A stretch of DNA of 64,000 nucleotides. Origin: Methylococcus capsulatus str. Texas = ATCC 19069. Its GTDB lineage: Bacteria > Pseudomonadota > Gammaproteobacteria > Methylococcales > Methylococcaceae. This document shows positions 36,708 through 46,200 of the stretch, one piece after another (position 1 is the stretch's first letter; the number at the start of each line of letters is the position of its first letter). The notes under the pieces were generated by a model. It was not told where the DNA came from, did no database searches, and saw only the letters and a program-made list of their open reading frames with translations. The stretch spans positions 1 to 64,000 of the forward strand of contig NZ_AUKJ01000003.1 of the NCBI RefSeq assembly GCF_000424685.1, given 5' to 3'. Position numbers and translations under genes: made by a program.

Positions 36708-37031
36708 ATGAGCAGGATTCTGATCGTCCTTTTCTGGCTGGCACTGATGCCCTTGCCTGCGGCCGTCGGGGACGAAGCCGCAGACATCGCCAAGGTCGAA
36801 GCCGCCACCTGCGCGGGAGCCACCGTCGGCCAACGCCTCCAGGAGGAAATCCAGAGCCACAGCCGACGCGACCTGGGCTGGCGGGTGTTCGTCGAGGACG
36901 ACCATCGTGACCTGGAGCGCAGTCTGCGGATCTCCAAGGCGATGGAGGCACGCTACCGGTGGCGGATCGACGCGGCCGGGAAGATCGAGCCGGTCTCCGA
37001 CGCCGCCCGGCAGCTCTGTGCTCCACGCTGA
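36708..37031 (+). CDS. Small exported hypothetical protein downstream of amtB
   Basis: 107 aa. The N-terminal signal peptide (ILIVLFWLALMPLPAAVGD) suggests periplasmic location. Two cysteines (ATCAGAT and QLCAPR) may pair. The central part is charged and helical (DLGWRVFVEDDHRDLERSL). I do not recognise the family. It begins 19 nt after amtB, so it is probably in the same transcript and occupies the place normally taken by glnK. Confidence 0.6.
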   Translation: MSRILIVLFWLALMPLPAAVGDEAADIAKVEAATCAGATVGQRLQEEIQSHSRRDLGWRVFVEDDHRDLERSLRISKAMEARYRWRIDAAGKIEPVSDAARQLCAPR

Positions 37032-37051
37032 GCCCGGCGCGGTGGAGCCGT

Positions 37052-37366
37052 TCAGTTACCGTCGGAGACGGCTAGGGGATGTAGCCGGGTCCATCCCCGC
37101 GGCACGGGGTTGCGCTGGAAGAATCCGGCGTCCGTCGTGAGTACCCGGCGCGGACGCTCGCTGAAGACGCCGCTGACGTCGCACAGAGGAACGATCCGGT
37201 CTTCTCCGCCGACCAGGCCGCGCGCCACGACGACCCCCGCCGACACGCCGCCCCTGGCGATGATGTCATGTGGGCGGAATCCCCGGATCATGCTGCCGTC
37301 CTTCAGCATTACTTGAGCCGAAAATCCCTGGTTGATCAAGCGGATCAATGTATCGATATGGTTCAT
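37052..37366 (-). CDS. Conserved hypothetical protein
   Basis: 104 aa from ATG 37366; longer in-frame extensions to 37660 are low-complexity and lack an RBS. The product is a compact beta-rich domain (GFSAQVMLKDGSMIRGFRPHDIIARG) reminiscent in layout of small RNA- or ligand-binding beta barrels, but I cannot assign a family. It is convergent with the amtB unit, with 20 nt between the stops. Confidence 0.5.
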   Translation of the reverse strand: MNHIDTLIRLINQGFSAQVMLKDGSMIRGFRPHDIIARGGVSAGVVVARGLVGGEDRIVPLCDVSGVFSERPRRVLTTDAGFFQRNPVPRGWTRLHPLAVSDGN

Positions 37367-37842
37367 GCCTTGCCGTCCTGAAATCCCGTGTTTGCCTTCC
37401 GACTTCCGTCGCTCCCTGGAGCTCCCGATTTTACCGGGCTTCGGGGCGGCGTTTTTCGAGGGGTTTTCCGTATGGGCTTGTGCGCCTTCTGCAGGAGCGA
37501 CTGCCAGCAACCCAGGTACCCACCGTTCAGCGCGCGGCCTCGGCGAGGGATGTGGCGACCCTTGGAAAATTTTTGGGCACCTTGGAGGTCTCCGTCTAAA
37601 GGCACCAGTATGACACCAGTAGGGTGGCTTTCGCGGCTGAAGGCGCCAAATCGTCTGCATTCCATCCCTGCGGAAAACCCGCCGGCGCCAATATTGCGCT
37701 CCGCCCGGTCAGTTCACTGTTTCCGGCATCGCTCACCACAGCGAGCCCGTCGCGGCCCCAAAAGCATTGCCCCGTATAACCCAGCTCCATAGTATGATTA
37801 ACCCCATCCCCCAACAGCGTCCGCATAGCGGTGAACGAATTC
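37367..37842. other. Gene-less stretch
   Basis: About 475 nt. No frame carries recognisable motifs with a plausible start. It must contain the promoters of the divergent hypothetical gene and the methyltransferase. No strong hairpin or repeat was seen. Confidence 0.4.
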
Positions 37843-38463
37843 ATGGAGCCCCTGGATCGGATTTCCGCCGAAACCCTCGGACATTACGAACGCAACGCCG
37901 AGGCGTTCTTCGAGGGCACGCGCGATCACGACGTCAGCCAGAACATCGCCGCCCTGCTCTCCCACATCCGGACCGAGCCACCGTTCACCGTGCTGGATTT
38001 CGGCTGCGGACCGGGGCGCGACCTGAAGGCATTCACCGAACTGGGGCACCGGGCCGTCGGGCTGGACGGCGCCTTCCGTTTCGTCGAGATGGCGAGGGAT
38101 TACAGCGGTTGTGAAGTCTGGCACCAGGATTTCCTCAAACTCGACCTGCCGGAGGAGCATTTCGACGGCATTTTCGCCAACGCGACCCTTTTCCACGTGC
38201 CGAGCCGCGAACTGCCGAGGGTTCTCGGCGAGCTGCGCGCCGCGCTCAAACCCGAAGGCGTGCTGTTCGCCTCGAATCCAAGGGGCCGGAACGAGGAAGG
38301 CTGGAATCGCGGACGCTACGGCGTCTATCACGATCTCGACACCTGGCGCCGGTTCCTGACATCGGCCGGGTTCCTGGAGCTGGAACACTACTACCGGCCC
38401 GCCGGCCTGCCGCGCGACCAGCAGCCTTGGCTGGCCAGCGTGTGGCGCCGCACCGGAGGTTGA
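37843..38463 (+). CDS. SAM-dependent methyltransferase (class I)
   Basis: 206 aa with the Rossmann-type methyltransferase fold. Motif I is VLDFGCGPGRDLKAF, motif II the acidic VGLDGAF, and a later segment is FDGIFANATLFHV. The methyl acceptor is unknown. ATG 37843 is preferred; a GTG at 37831 in the same frame would add four residues. It is followed after 4 nt by the aldo/keto reductase gene, so the two probably form an operon. Confidence 0.82.
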   Translation: MEPLDRISAETLGHYERNAEAFFEGTRDHDVSQNIAALLSHIRTEPPFTVLDFGCGPGRDLKAFTELGHRAVGLDGAFRFVEMARDYSGCEVWHQDFLKLDLPEEHFDGIFANATLFHVPSRELPRVLGELRAALKPEGVLFASNPRGRNEEGWNRGRYGVYHDLDTWRRFLTSAGFLELEHYYRPAGLPRDQQPWLASVWRRTGG

Positions 38464-38467
38464 TCCG

Positions 38468-39319
38468 ATGCAAAAAGATGGCTTTCTGGTGTCCGCTTAC
38501 GGCGTCCGTATGCCCGGCATCGTCTACGGCACGGCCTGGAAAAAGGACCGTACCGCGGCCCTGGTGGAACAGGCCGTCTCGCTCGGATTCCGCGGCATCG
38601 ACACCGCCTGCCAGCCCAAGCATTACGACGAACCGGGTGTCGGCGCCGGCCTCGCAGCGTGCATGAATGCCGGCCTGGAACGGGCCGACCTCTACCTCCA
38701 GAGCAAGTTCACCCCGGTCGACGGCCAGGACCCCGAACGGATGCCCTACGATCCGAAGGCGAGCCTGGCCGAGCAAGTCGCCCGGTCCTTCGAAAGCTCG
38801 CTGAAGAATCTCCGCACCTCCTATCTCGATTGTCTGATCCTGCATTCGCCGTTGTCGAAGGAAAAGGACACGCTGGACGTCTGGCGGGCGATGGAAACGG
38901 TCTTCGACGGCGGCGGCGCCCGGCAACTGGGAATCAGCAACTGCTACCGGCCCGAACTGCTGGAACGCCTGTACCGCTGGAGCCGGGTCAAACCGGCCGT
39001 GGTGCAGAACCGCTTCTATGCGGAGACCCGCTACGACCACGAGATCCGGGAGTTCTGCCGGCAGAACCGGATCGTCTATCAGAGCTTCTGGACCCTGACC
39101 GCCAACCCTTCGATCCTGGCCCATGCCACGCTGCGGGCTCTGGCGGCGACTCACGGCCGCACGCCAGCGCAGGTGTTCTTCCGCTATCTCACCCAGATTG
39201 GCGTCGTCCCCTTGACCGGAACGGCATCGGAAGCCCACATGCGGGAAGACCTGGCGATCTTCGAATTCGAGCTGACGCCGGATCAGTGCGCCGCGGTCTC
39301 CGGCCTGCTGAGTACCTGA
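38468..39319 (+). CDS. Aldo/keto reductase
   Basis: 283-aa NAD(P)H-dependent oxidoreductase with TIM-barrel AKR motifs. Catalytic Asp is in GIDTACQ, Tyr in KHYDEPGVG, Lys in LQSKFTP and His in LILHSPL; NCYRPELL corresponds to the GxSN segment and the Arg-containing C-terminal loop is present. The HYDEP variation around the catalytic tyrosine differs from the more common YxNE. Substrate unknown; adjacent to a methyltransferase gene. Confidence 0.85.
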   Translation: MQKDGFLVSAYGVRMPGIVYGTAWKKDRTAALVEQAVSLGFRGIDTACQPKHYDEPGVGAGLAACMNAGLERADLYLQSKFTPVDGQDPERMPYDPKASLAEQVARSFESSLKNLRTSYLDCLILHSPLSKEKDTLDVWRAMETVFDGGGARQLGISNCYRPELLERLYRWSRVKPAVVQNRFYAETRYDHEIREFCRQNRIVYQSFWTLTANPSILAHATLRALAATHGRTPAQVFFRYLTQIGVVPLTGTASEAHMREDLAIFEFELTPDQCAAVSGLLST

Positions 39320-39785
39320 CGCCCCCAAGGGCTGCCATTTCAGGCACTCGATGAAAGCCACCGCTGGACGATCGAGGAAATCCGACCGGAAAGCCTCGCC
39401 CGCCGAAGACAGCCTGGGAGCATGCCAGCGGTTGAAAAATTGAACCAGAGGACGATTCGCAGGAAGCCGAGCCGCAACACAACGGGTTGGCGTGACGGTA
39501 TGCGCTGGCAGCTTAGCGGCTGAATCGGAAACGACGACGGAGCGGAATTCGCAAACCGGCGCGCGGAACGCCGTCGAAGCCGGCATAGATGGGGTGGACC
39601 GGAGCGGTGACTGGAACAATTCGCGGGGAAGTCACACAAGAGGCATCCCCTTGTATCCAGCCCCCACGAGGGGGGCTGGATTCTGAAGTCAGGATCCTAA
39701 ACGAAACGGACGACGGATGTGGCACAAGACCATGGCTCGCCATCGCTACCTCAGCGTAGACCCGCCGTTTTACATTTCAAATGCA
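39320..39785. other. Gene-less stretch with one strong hairpin
   Basis: About 465 nt. A hairpin TCCAGCCCCC / GGGGGGCTGGA at 39656-39680 stands out and could be a bidirectional terminator or the tip of an unnamed repeat. No coding region was identified. The base composition becomes less GC-rich toward the downstream secreted-protein gene. Confidence 0.4.
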
Positions 39786-40166
39786 CTAGTGCGCTTCTTC
39801 ACTGAATTGAAATGAAAAATCCTGGTTAGTCAAGACTATATATCCCCTAACCTTGGCGCTATCAATAGTGAATCGACAGAAAAAATACCCGTTTCCACCA
39901 TAATTGGTGGCGAGACGATATGTTCCCTGCCCCGGCTGTACGGCGGCAGTGCTGGTCTGAACGACCGTTCCATCGTTAGATACCAATTCCGCAGTAACAT
40001 TCTGGATTTTCTTGCTTAGATTCAGTACATCGCAGGAAACGCGCACCCCCGTAGGGCTCGTAGCAGCAGGTTGAGTCCTAACAGGCCCAGTGAAGATTTG
40101 TGTCGCCGCGGAAGCGTTACCCGTAACAGCGAACACCAAAGCGAGTAATATGATTGCTTTGCGCAT
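39786..40166 (-). CDS. Secreted hypothetical protein
   Basis: 126 aa with a clear signal peptide (MRKAIILLALVFAVTGNASA) and strong RBS AGGAG positioned 8-9 nt before ATG 40166. The mature protein is beta-rich, with cysteines in RVSCDVLNL and YFFCRFTI that may pair, and resembles small pilin-like or carbohydrate-binding domains only in general composition. GC content is noticeably lower than the surrounding genes. Family not recognised. Confidence 0.65.
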   Translation of the reverse strand: MRKAIILLALVFAVTGNASAATQIFTGPVRTQPAATSPTGVRVSCDVLNLSKKIQNVTAELVSNDGTVVQTSTAAVQPGQGTYRLATNYGGNGYFFCRFTIDSAKVRGYIVLTNQDFSFQFSEEAH

Positions 40167-40434
40167 GGGAATATCTCCTGTTCTTGGGCACTGGGAAAGG
40201 CATCCACGGGAAACCCGCATTGCCATCCCAAGAATGCGACCAACCCGTAGCTGACAGCCAATGAGCTTTGCCTTTCAATTGCCAAGCTAGTCAAAATCGA
40301 CACCATTGACAAGAGCCGCCCCGCGAATTTGCAGGATCGCTCCGATTCGCCCACATCATGCCGGTGCCTCCGCCTCGCAATCTAAAGTAGACTTCCGACC
40401 CGCTTTTCCTTCCGTCATCCCGACCAAAATCACC

Positions 40435-40684
40435 ATGAGCGAATGCCGATACTATGAATCCGTGGCTGTCGACCAGCCGATGACGCTCCGACATCCGGGG
40501 AATCGCGACGGATGGGTCGAAACGATCGATGGCAGACCGCGCTTCGATTTTTCCTTGCCGGGTTTCAACGAAGACGATCCCGGGCGGACGCGGCCGGCTT
40601 CACACCCGCGGCGAGAAGGCCGTGGGACACATCTTCGTCCATCTGGGCGATGATTCGGGGCCGACAGCCAAAAACCGAGCATGA
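40435..40684 (+). pseudogene. Small frameshifted gene upstream of pxpB
   Basis: The frame from ATG 40435 reads MSECRYYESVAVDQPM ... DFSLPGFNEDDPG. The sensible continuation (GRGRLHTRGEKAVGHIFVHL to a TGA at 40682-40684) is in the +1 frame, implying one extra base near 40582. That TGA overlaps the pxpB ATG (ATGA), as expected for a former first gene of the pxp operon. The first 16 residues look like a different known hypothetical family, so the gene may also be a fusion. Function unknown. Confidence 0.4.
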
Positions 40685-41370
40685 GCGCCAGCCCGCCCCG
40701 CCTTTCACCCCTCGGCGACAGCGCCCTGCTGATCGTTTTCGGCGACCGGATCGATCCGGCGCTGAACCGGCGCGCCGTCGCCCTGTCCAACGCGCTGGCG
40801 GACCTGCCCGGCGTCACCGACCGGGTCCCGGCTTATGCCAGCCTGACACTGCATTACGATCCTGGCGTCTGGAGCCATGACGGACTGGTCGAAACCGTGA
40901 TGCCGTACCTCGCGGACGAAGGCGGCACCGCCCTTGAAGACCGCCATCTCCTCATCCCGGTCTGCTACGGCGGTGAGCACGGGCCGGATCTGGACGAAGT
41001 GGCCCGCCATTGCGGGCTCGCCCCGGACGAGGTGATCGCCCGTCACAGCAGCGGCGAATACCGCGTGTATTTTCTCGGCTTCACGCCGGGATTCGCCTAT
41101 CTTGGCGGCCTCGATCCGGACTTGGCGACGCCCCGCCGCGCCGCGCCGCGTTCCAGCGTGCCGGCGGGAGCGGTAGGGATCGCGGGGGAGCAGACCGGCG
41201 TCTATCCGCAGACCAGTCCTGGCGGCTGGCGGCTCATCGGCCGCACCCCCCTGCGCCTGTTCGATCCGCTGCGCGAGCCGCCTTGCCTCTTGGCGCCGGG
41301 CGACCGGCTGCGCTTCGTGCCGATCGGTCCGGACGAATTCGAGTCGCGCCTGAGAGGGGAGGCGTCGTGA
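40681..41370 (+). CDS. pxpB: 5-oxoprolinase subunit PxpB (KipI-like)
   Basis: 229-aa subunit of the ATP-dependent 5-oxoprolinase that opens 5-oxoproline to glutamate. The C-terminal cyclophilin-like domain has the family motif FTPGFAYLGGLD and SVPAGAVGIAGEQTGVYP. The ATG overlaps an upstream stop and the stop overlaps the pxpC GTG by 4 nt, so the operon is tightly coupled. Older annotation calls this allophanate hydrolase subunit 1. Confidence 0.92.
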   Translation: MSASPPRLSPLGDSALLIVFGDRIDPALNRRAVALSNALADLPGVTDRVPAYASLTLHYDPGVWSHDGLVETVMPYLADEGGTALEDRHLLIPVCYGGEHGPDLDEVARHCGLAPDEVIARHSSGEYRVYFLGFTPGFAYLGGLDPDLATPRRAAPRSSVPAGAVGIAGEQTGVYPQTSPGGWRLIGRTPLRLFDPLREPPCLLAPGDRLRFVPIGPDEFESRLRGEAS

Positions 41371-42359
41371 TCCGGGTCGAACATCCCGGCCTCCTGAGCA
41401 CACTGCAGGACCTGGGCCGGCCGGGCTGCCAGCACATGGGCGTGACGCCGGGTGGAGCCATGGACGGCTACTCCGCCGCCATCGCCAACGCGCTGGTGGG
41501 CAATCCGCCGGCAGCCGCCGTGCTGGAAATGACGCTCCAGGGCCCCCGGCTGAGCTTCGAGCGCGGCGCATGGGTATCCCTCACCGGCGCCGATCTCTCG
41601 GCGGAACTGGATGGCAGGCCGCTCGCCTGCTGGCGGCCCGTGTGGCTGCCCGCCGGCTCGCGGCTCGGCTTCGGCCGGCCTCGCCTGGGCTGCCGCGCCT
41701 ACCTGGCGGTGGCCGGCGGTTTCGAAGTCACGGCCGTGCTGGGCAGCCGTAGCACCGACCTGCGGGCGGGGTTCGGCGGGCTGGGGGGACGGCCGCTGGG
41801 CAAGGGCGATGTCATCAAGGCGGGCGAAAGCACCCTCGCCCTGCCGGACAACCCCTCACGCCCTTGCGTACCGGCCTGGTCCGCGGCGTGGAACAGGGCG
41901 CTGCCGCTGGAATGCCCGGCGCGGCTGCGCCTGATTCCAGGGCCGGACTGGCAGGACCTGCCCGACGAAGACCGGCGCGCGCTCGAAACGGACGCCTTCC
42001 GGGTCGGCCAGGCATCCGACCGGATGGGCTTGCGCCTGGAAGGGCCGCCGCTGCATCCGGTCTCCGCAGCCGAACGGCTCTCGGCCGGCGTCACCTTCGG
42101 CACGCTGCAACTGCCGCCGGACGGCCAGCCCATCCTGCTGGGGGTGGACCGCCAGACCACCGGCGGCTATCCGGTGCTGGGCACGGTGGCGAGCGTCGAC
42201 CATCCGCGGCTCGCGCAGTTGAGACCGGGAGAGACCGTCCGTTTCGAACCGATTCCGGTGGAACGCGCGCAGACGCTGTATCGAATCCGCGCACTCCAGC
42301 TCCGCCGGCTGCGCACCGGCCTGGACCTGCGCTGGCCATTGAACAGCCCCTCCTCGTGA
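41367..42359 (+). CDS. pxpC: 5-oxoprolinase subunit PxpC (KipA-like)
   Basis: 330 aa, partner of PxpB. Biotin-dependent carboxylase-like (allophanate hydrolase subunit 2) motifs: LGRPGCQHMGVTPGGAMD, ANALVGNPP and the conserved DRQTTGGYPVLG near the C-terminus. The start is GTG 41367, overlapping the pxpB stop (GTGA); the first residues IRVEHPGLLSTLQD match the family start. It is followed 8 nt later by pxpA. Confidence 0.92.
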   Translation: MIRVEHPGLLSTLQDLGRPGCQHMGVTPGGAMDGYSAAIANALVGNPPAAAVLEMTLQGPRLSFERGAWVSLTGADLSAELDGRPLACWRPVWLPAGSRLGFGRPRLGCRAYLAVAGGFEVTAVLGSRSTDLRAGFGGLGGRPLGKGDVIKAGESTLALPDNPSRPCVPAWSAAWNRALPLECPARLRLIPGPDWQDLPDEDRRALETDAFRVGQASDRMGLRLEGPPLHPVSAAERLSAGVTFGTLQLPPDGQPILLGVDRQTTGGYPVLGTVASVDHPRLAQLRPGETVRFEPIPVERAQTLYRIRALQLRRLRTGLDLRWPLNSPSS

Positions 42360-42367
42360 GAATTCGC

Positions 42368-43150
42368 ATGGCACGAACCATCGACCTCAACGCCGATCTC
42401 GGCGAAAGCTTCGGCCCCTGGCGCATGGGCCAGGACGAAACCCTGCTGGAACTGGTCACCTCGGCCAACATCGCCTGTGGCTTCCATGCCGGCGATCCGG
42501 ACGTCATGGCGGAAACGGTGCGCCTCGCCGTGAGCCGCGGCGTCGCCCTCGGCGCCCACCCGTCGCTGCCGGACCGCCAGGGCTTCGGACGCCGTCCCAT
42601 GACATTGCGGCCGGACGAAATCCGCAACCTGGTGCTCTACCAGATCGGCGCGCTGGCCGGTTTCGCCAGGGCCGCCGGCGGGCGGCTGGTCCACGTCAAG
42701 CCGCACGGCGCGCTGTACGGCCAGGCCGCGTCCGATGCAGCCATGGCCGAAGCGATCGCCGCCGCGGTCCGGGCTTTCGACGCGAACCTCATCCTGGTGG
42801 GGCCCGCCGGATCGCAGCTGGTCCGGGCCGGACAGGCGGCGGGCCTGGCGGTCGCGCGCGAGGGCTTCGCCGACCGCCGCTACGAGCCGGACGGCACGCT
42901 GACGCCGCGCGGCCGGCCGGAGGCGCTGATCGAGGAGCCGGCCGAAGCCGTCGCCCAGGCCCTGGGCATGGTGGAGCGCGGCGAAGTGACCGCCCGCGAC
43001 GGGACGGTCATTCCGATGCCCGTGGACACCCTCTGCCTGCATGGCGACGGTCCGGACGCCGCAGCCTTCGCCCGGCGCCTGCGCATGGAACTGGCGGCAC
43101 GGGGCATCGCAGTGGCGGCCTTGGGCGGCTGGCTCTCCGGTGCGGCATAA
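42368..43150 (+). CDS. pxpA: 5-oxoprolinase subunit PxpA (LamB/YcsF)
   Basis: 260-aa subunit of the LamB/YcsF family. The N-terminal signature IDLNADLGESFGPW is followed by NIACGFHAGDP, VKPHGALYGQ, EGFADRRYEPDGTLTPR and the late LCLHGDGP histidine. With PxpB and PxpC it forms the complete oxoprolinase. It is last in the operon. The gene order B-C-A is one of the common arrangements. Confidence 0.93.
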   Translation: MARTIDLNADLGESFGPWRMGQDETLLELVTSANIACGFHAGDPDVMAETVRLAVSRGVALGAHPSLPDRQGFGRRPMTLRPDEIRNLVLYQIGALAGFARAAGGRLVHVKPHGALYGQAASDAAMAEAIAAAVRAFDANLILVGPAGSQLVRAGQAAGLAVAREGFADRRYEPDGTLTPRGRPEALIEEPAEAVAQALGMVERGEVTARDGTVIPMPVDTLCLHGDGPDAAAFARRLRMELAARGIAVAALGGWLSGAA

Positions 43151-43284
43151 GGGGACCCAAAACTCCATTACTAAAGGCTGGCCAGGGCGTTACACTAGCG
43201 ATCCTCCTCAACTCAGCCCGCAATCCACCGACGCTCACGCAAAGTGTAATGCGTCAGAATCGTAAGCTTCGCTGAAGGAAACCT

Positions 43285-46200
43285 ATGGAGCCGTCCGGGA
43301 GACGCCAAAGGTTTGCCCCAAACTGCCTGTCCATCGACCTCGAAGTCGGCATTCGCGACGGTCGCATCCACCATTTCGCTGCGGTACGCGGCGATACAGA
43401 CGCGGCATTCGTCTCCAGGCAAGGCTATGCGGAGAAGGACTTAGGAAAGCTCGACGACTTCGCCGCCGGTACCGCATTCCTGCTGGGGCATAACCTGATC
43501 GCCTTCGATCTGCCGCATCTTGTTGCGGCCAAACCCGACCTGTACATACTCAAACTGCCGGCGGTCGATACGCTGCGGCTGAATCCCCTCGCCTTCCCCC
43601 GCAACCCCTACCACCATCTCGTCAAGCATTACCAGGACGGCCAACTGAAACGGGGACGGCTCAACGACCCGGAGTTGGACGCTCGCCTCGCGCTGGACCT
43701 GTTCCGCGACCAATACGCGGAACTGCGCGCACTGAACGACTCGGCTCCGGATCTGATCCTGGCCTGGCATTGGCTGACCACCGTGGAAAGTACCATGTCC
43801 GGCCTCGATTCGTTTTTCACCAGCCTCCGCGCCAGACTGCGGCCATCCGACACCGAAGCTCGCTCCGCTATCCAACGGCTGCTGCACAATCAATCCTGCT
43901 TGCACCAGGCCGACGACATTCTGGCCAGCGCGGCGGAACACGGCTGGGCACTGGCCTACGCACTGGCCTGGCTTTCGGTAGCCGGCGGTAATTCCGTGAT
44001 GCCACCCTGGGTGCGTCACCAATTCCCCGAAGCGAGCGTCCTGATACGGAGACTGAGGGACACCCCTTGCAGCGATCCGGCCTGTCCCTGGTGCAGCGAA
44101 CGGCACAACGCCCGGAAAGAACTCCAGCGGTGGTTCGGCCTGCCCGACTTCCGCCCCGAACCCCGCGGCGAAGACGGCCGTTCGTTGCAACAGTCCATAG
44201 TCGAAGCCGCCATGCGCGGGGAGCACGTGCTGGGCATTTTGCCGACTGGGACCGGAAAATCCCTCTGTTACCAGATTCCAGCCTTGTCCCGCTACGAGAA
44301 GACGGGGGCGCTCACCGTAGTGATCTCGCCTCTGGTCGCCTTGATGGCCGATCAGATCAACGGCTTGGCCAACCGCGGCATCCACTGCTGCGCCGCGATC
44401 AACGGCCTGCTGTCGATGCCGGAACGCTCGGATGCGCTGGACCGGGTCCGGCTGGGCGATATCGGCATTCTCGTCATTTCGCCTGAACAGTTACGCAACC
44501 GCGCCGTGCGCAAGGTGCTGGCACAACGGGAGATCGGCGCCTGGGTGCTGGACGAAGCGCACTGCCTGTCCAAATGGGGACATGACTTCCGGCCCGATTA
44601 CCGCTACGTCGGACGTTTCATCCGGGACAGTGCCGGCGACGCGACGATACCGCCGGTGCTATGCCTCACCGCGACGGCCAAGCCCGATGTGGTGGCCGAC
44701 ATCGTTGGACACTTCAGCGCCAGATTGGGCATCGGCCTTCGGGTATTCGACGGCGGCTCGCAGCGGAGCAACCTGGATTTTGTCGTAGTGCAGACCACGC
44801 CGGCGGAAAAATTCGCCGACATCCACCGGATATTGATGTCCGATCTGCCGCCGGATGTCCCCGGAGGCGCCATCGTCTATTGCGCCACCCGCCGCAAGAC
44901 GGAGGAAGTGGCCGCGTTTCTCCGCGCCACAGGGATCGCCGCGGCGCATTTCCACGCCCATCTGCCACCGGAAACGAAGAAAAACGTGCAGGAAAATTTC
45001 ATCCGGGGCGAATTGCGGGTGATCGCCGCCACCAATGCCTTCGGCATGGGCATCGACAAACCGGATGTACGCGTCGTGATCCATGCCGACATTCCCGGCT
45101 CGCTGGAAAACTATCTGCAGGAGGCCGGCCGCGCTGGCCGCGACCGGGAGGCGGCGCGCTGTGTATTGCTCTATACCCAGGAGGACGTCGAACGCCAATT
45201 CGGCATGTCCGCCCATTCGCGGCTCAGCCTGAAGGAGATACGAGCTGTCCTGAAAGCACTCAGGCGCCTGGACCGCAGAAAGCGGCTGGACGGTGAGGTG
45301 GTCGCCACGCCTGGGGAAATTCTAGCCGAGGAGTCCGAAGGCGATTTCGGACGGGACTCGGCCACCGACGACACACGGGTACGCACCGGCGTCGCCTGGC
45401 TGGAAGAAGCCGTGCTGCTGAGCCGGGAAGAAAATCGCTGTCAGGTGTTTCCCTCTTCGCTTCGCGTCGGCTCGGTGGACGAGGCGCGCCAAAAGCTCGC
45501 CAAGCAGCCGATGCACGAAGAATACCGCCGCCAACTATTGAATCTGATCGCCGCCCTCATCGGCGCGGATCCCGACGAAGGGGTCTCCACCGACGAACTG
45601 ATGGGCCTGTTGGGCCTCAACCCGGAACGGATCCGCAACGCGCTTTACGACCTCAAACGCCTAGGTCTTGCCAGTAACGACACGGTGCTCACCGCGTTCG
45701 TCCACAGCGGCGTGGAGCGCGCGTCGATGAAGCGCTTCGAAGAAGCCGTAGCGCTGGAAACCGCGTTGATCGCGGAACTCAGACTGGTCGCGCCCGATCT
45801 CGACAAAGACGAGTCCTCGATGCTCCATCTGCGCATCGCCGCACAGCGCTTGAAAGACGCCGGCCATCCTGGCGCTCTGCCGGAAAAGCTCCAGCGGCTG
45901 TTGTCCGGCCTGGCCGCCGACGGACGCGCAGAAGACAGCGGAACCGGCAGCCTTCGGCTGCGCCGCATCGACAGCGAGTCGGTGAACGTCACGCTGCAAC
46001 GGCGATGGTCCGCACTGGAAAAGACCGCCCGGCTAAGGCGCATTGCAGCCCAGCGTCTCCTGGAACACCTGCTGGCCTGTCTTCCACCCGGCACCCGAGG
46101 CACCGACCTGCTGGCGGAAACCACACTGGGCAAGCTCACCGCGGCCATGGAAGGCGACCTGATGCTGAAAGCGGAAATGAAGAACCCCCCCAAGCTGCTG

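Noticed and set aside
39656-39680. Member of the dispersed REP family
   Set aside because: The arms (TCCAGCCCCC) differ from the CCCTCTCCC family; treated only as a hairpin or terminator candidate.
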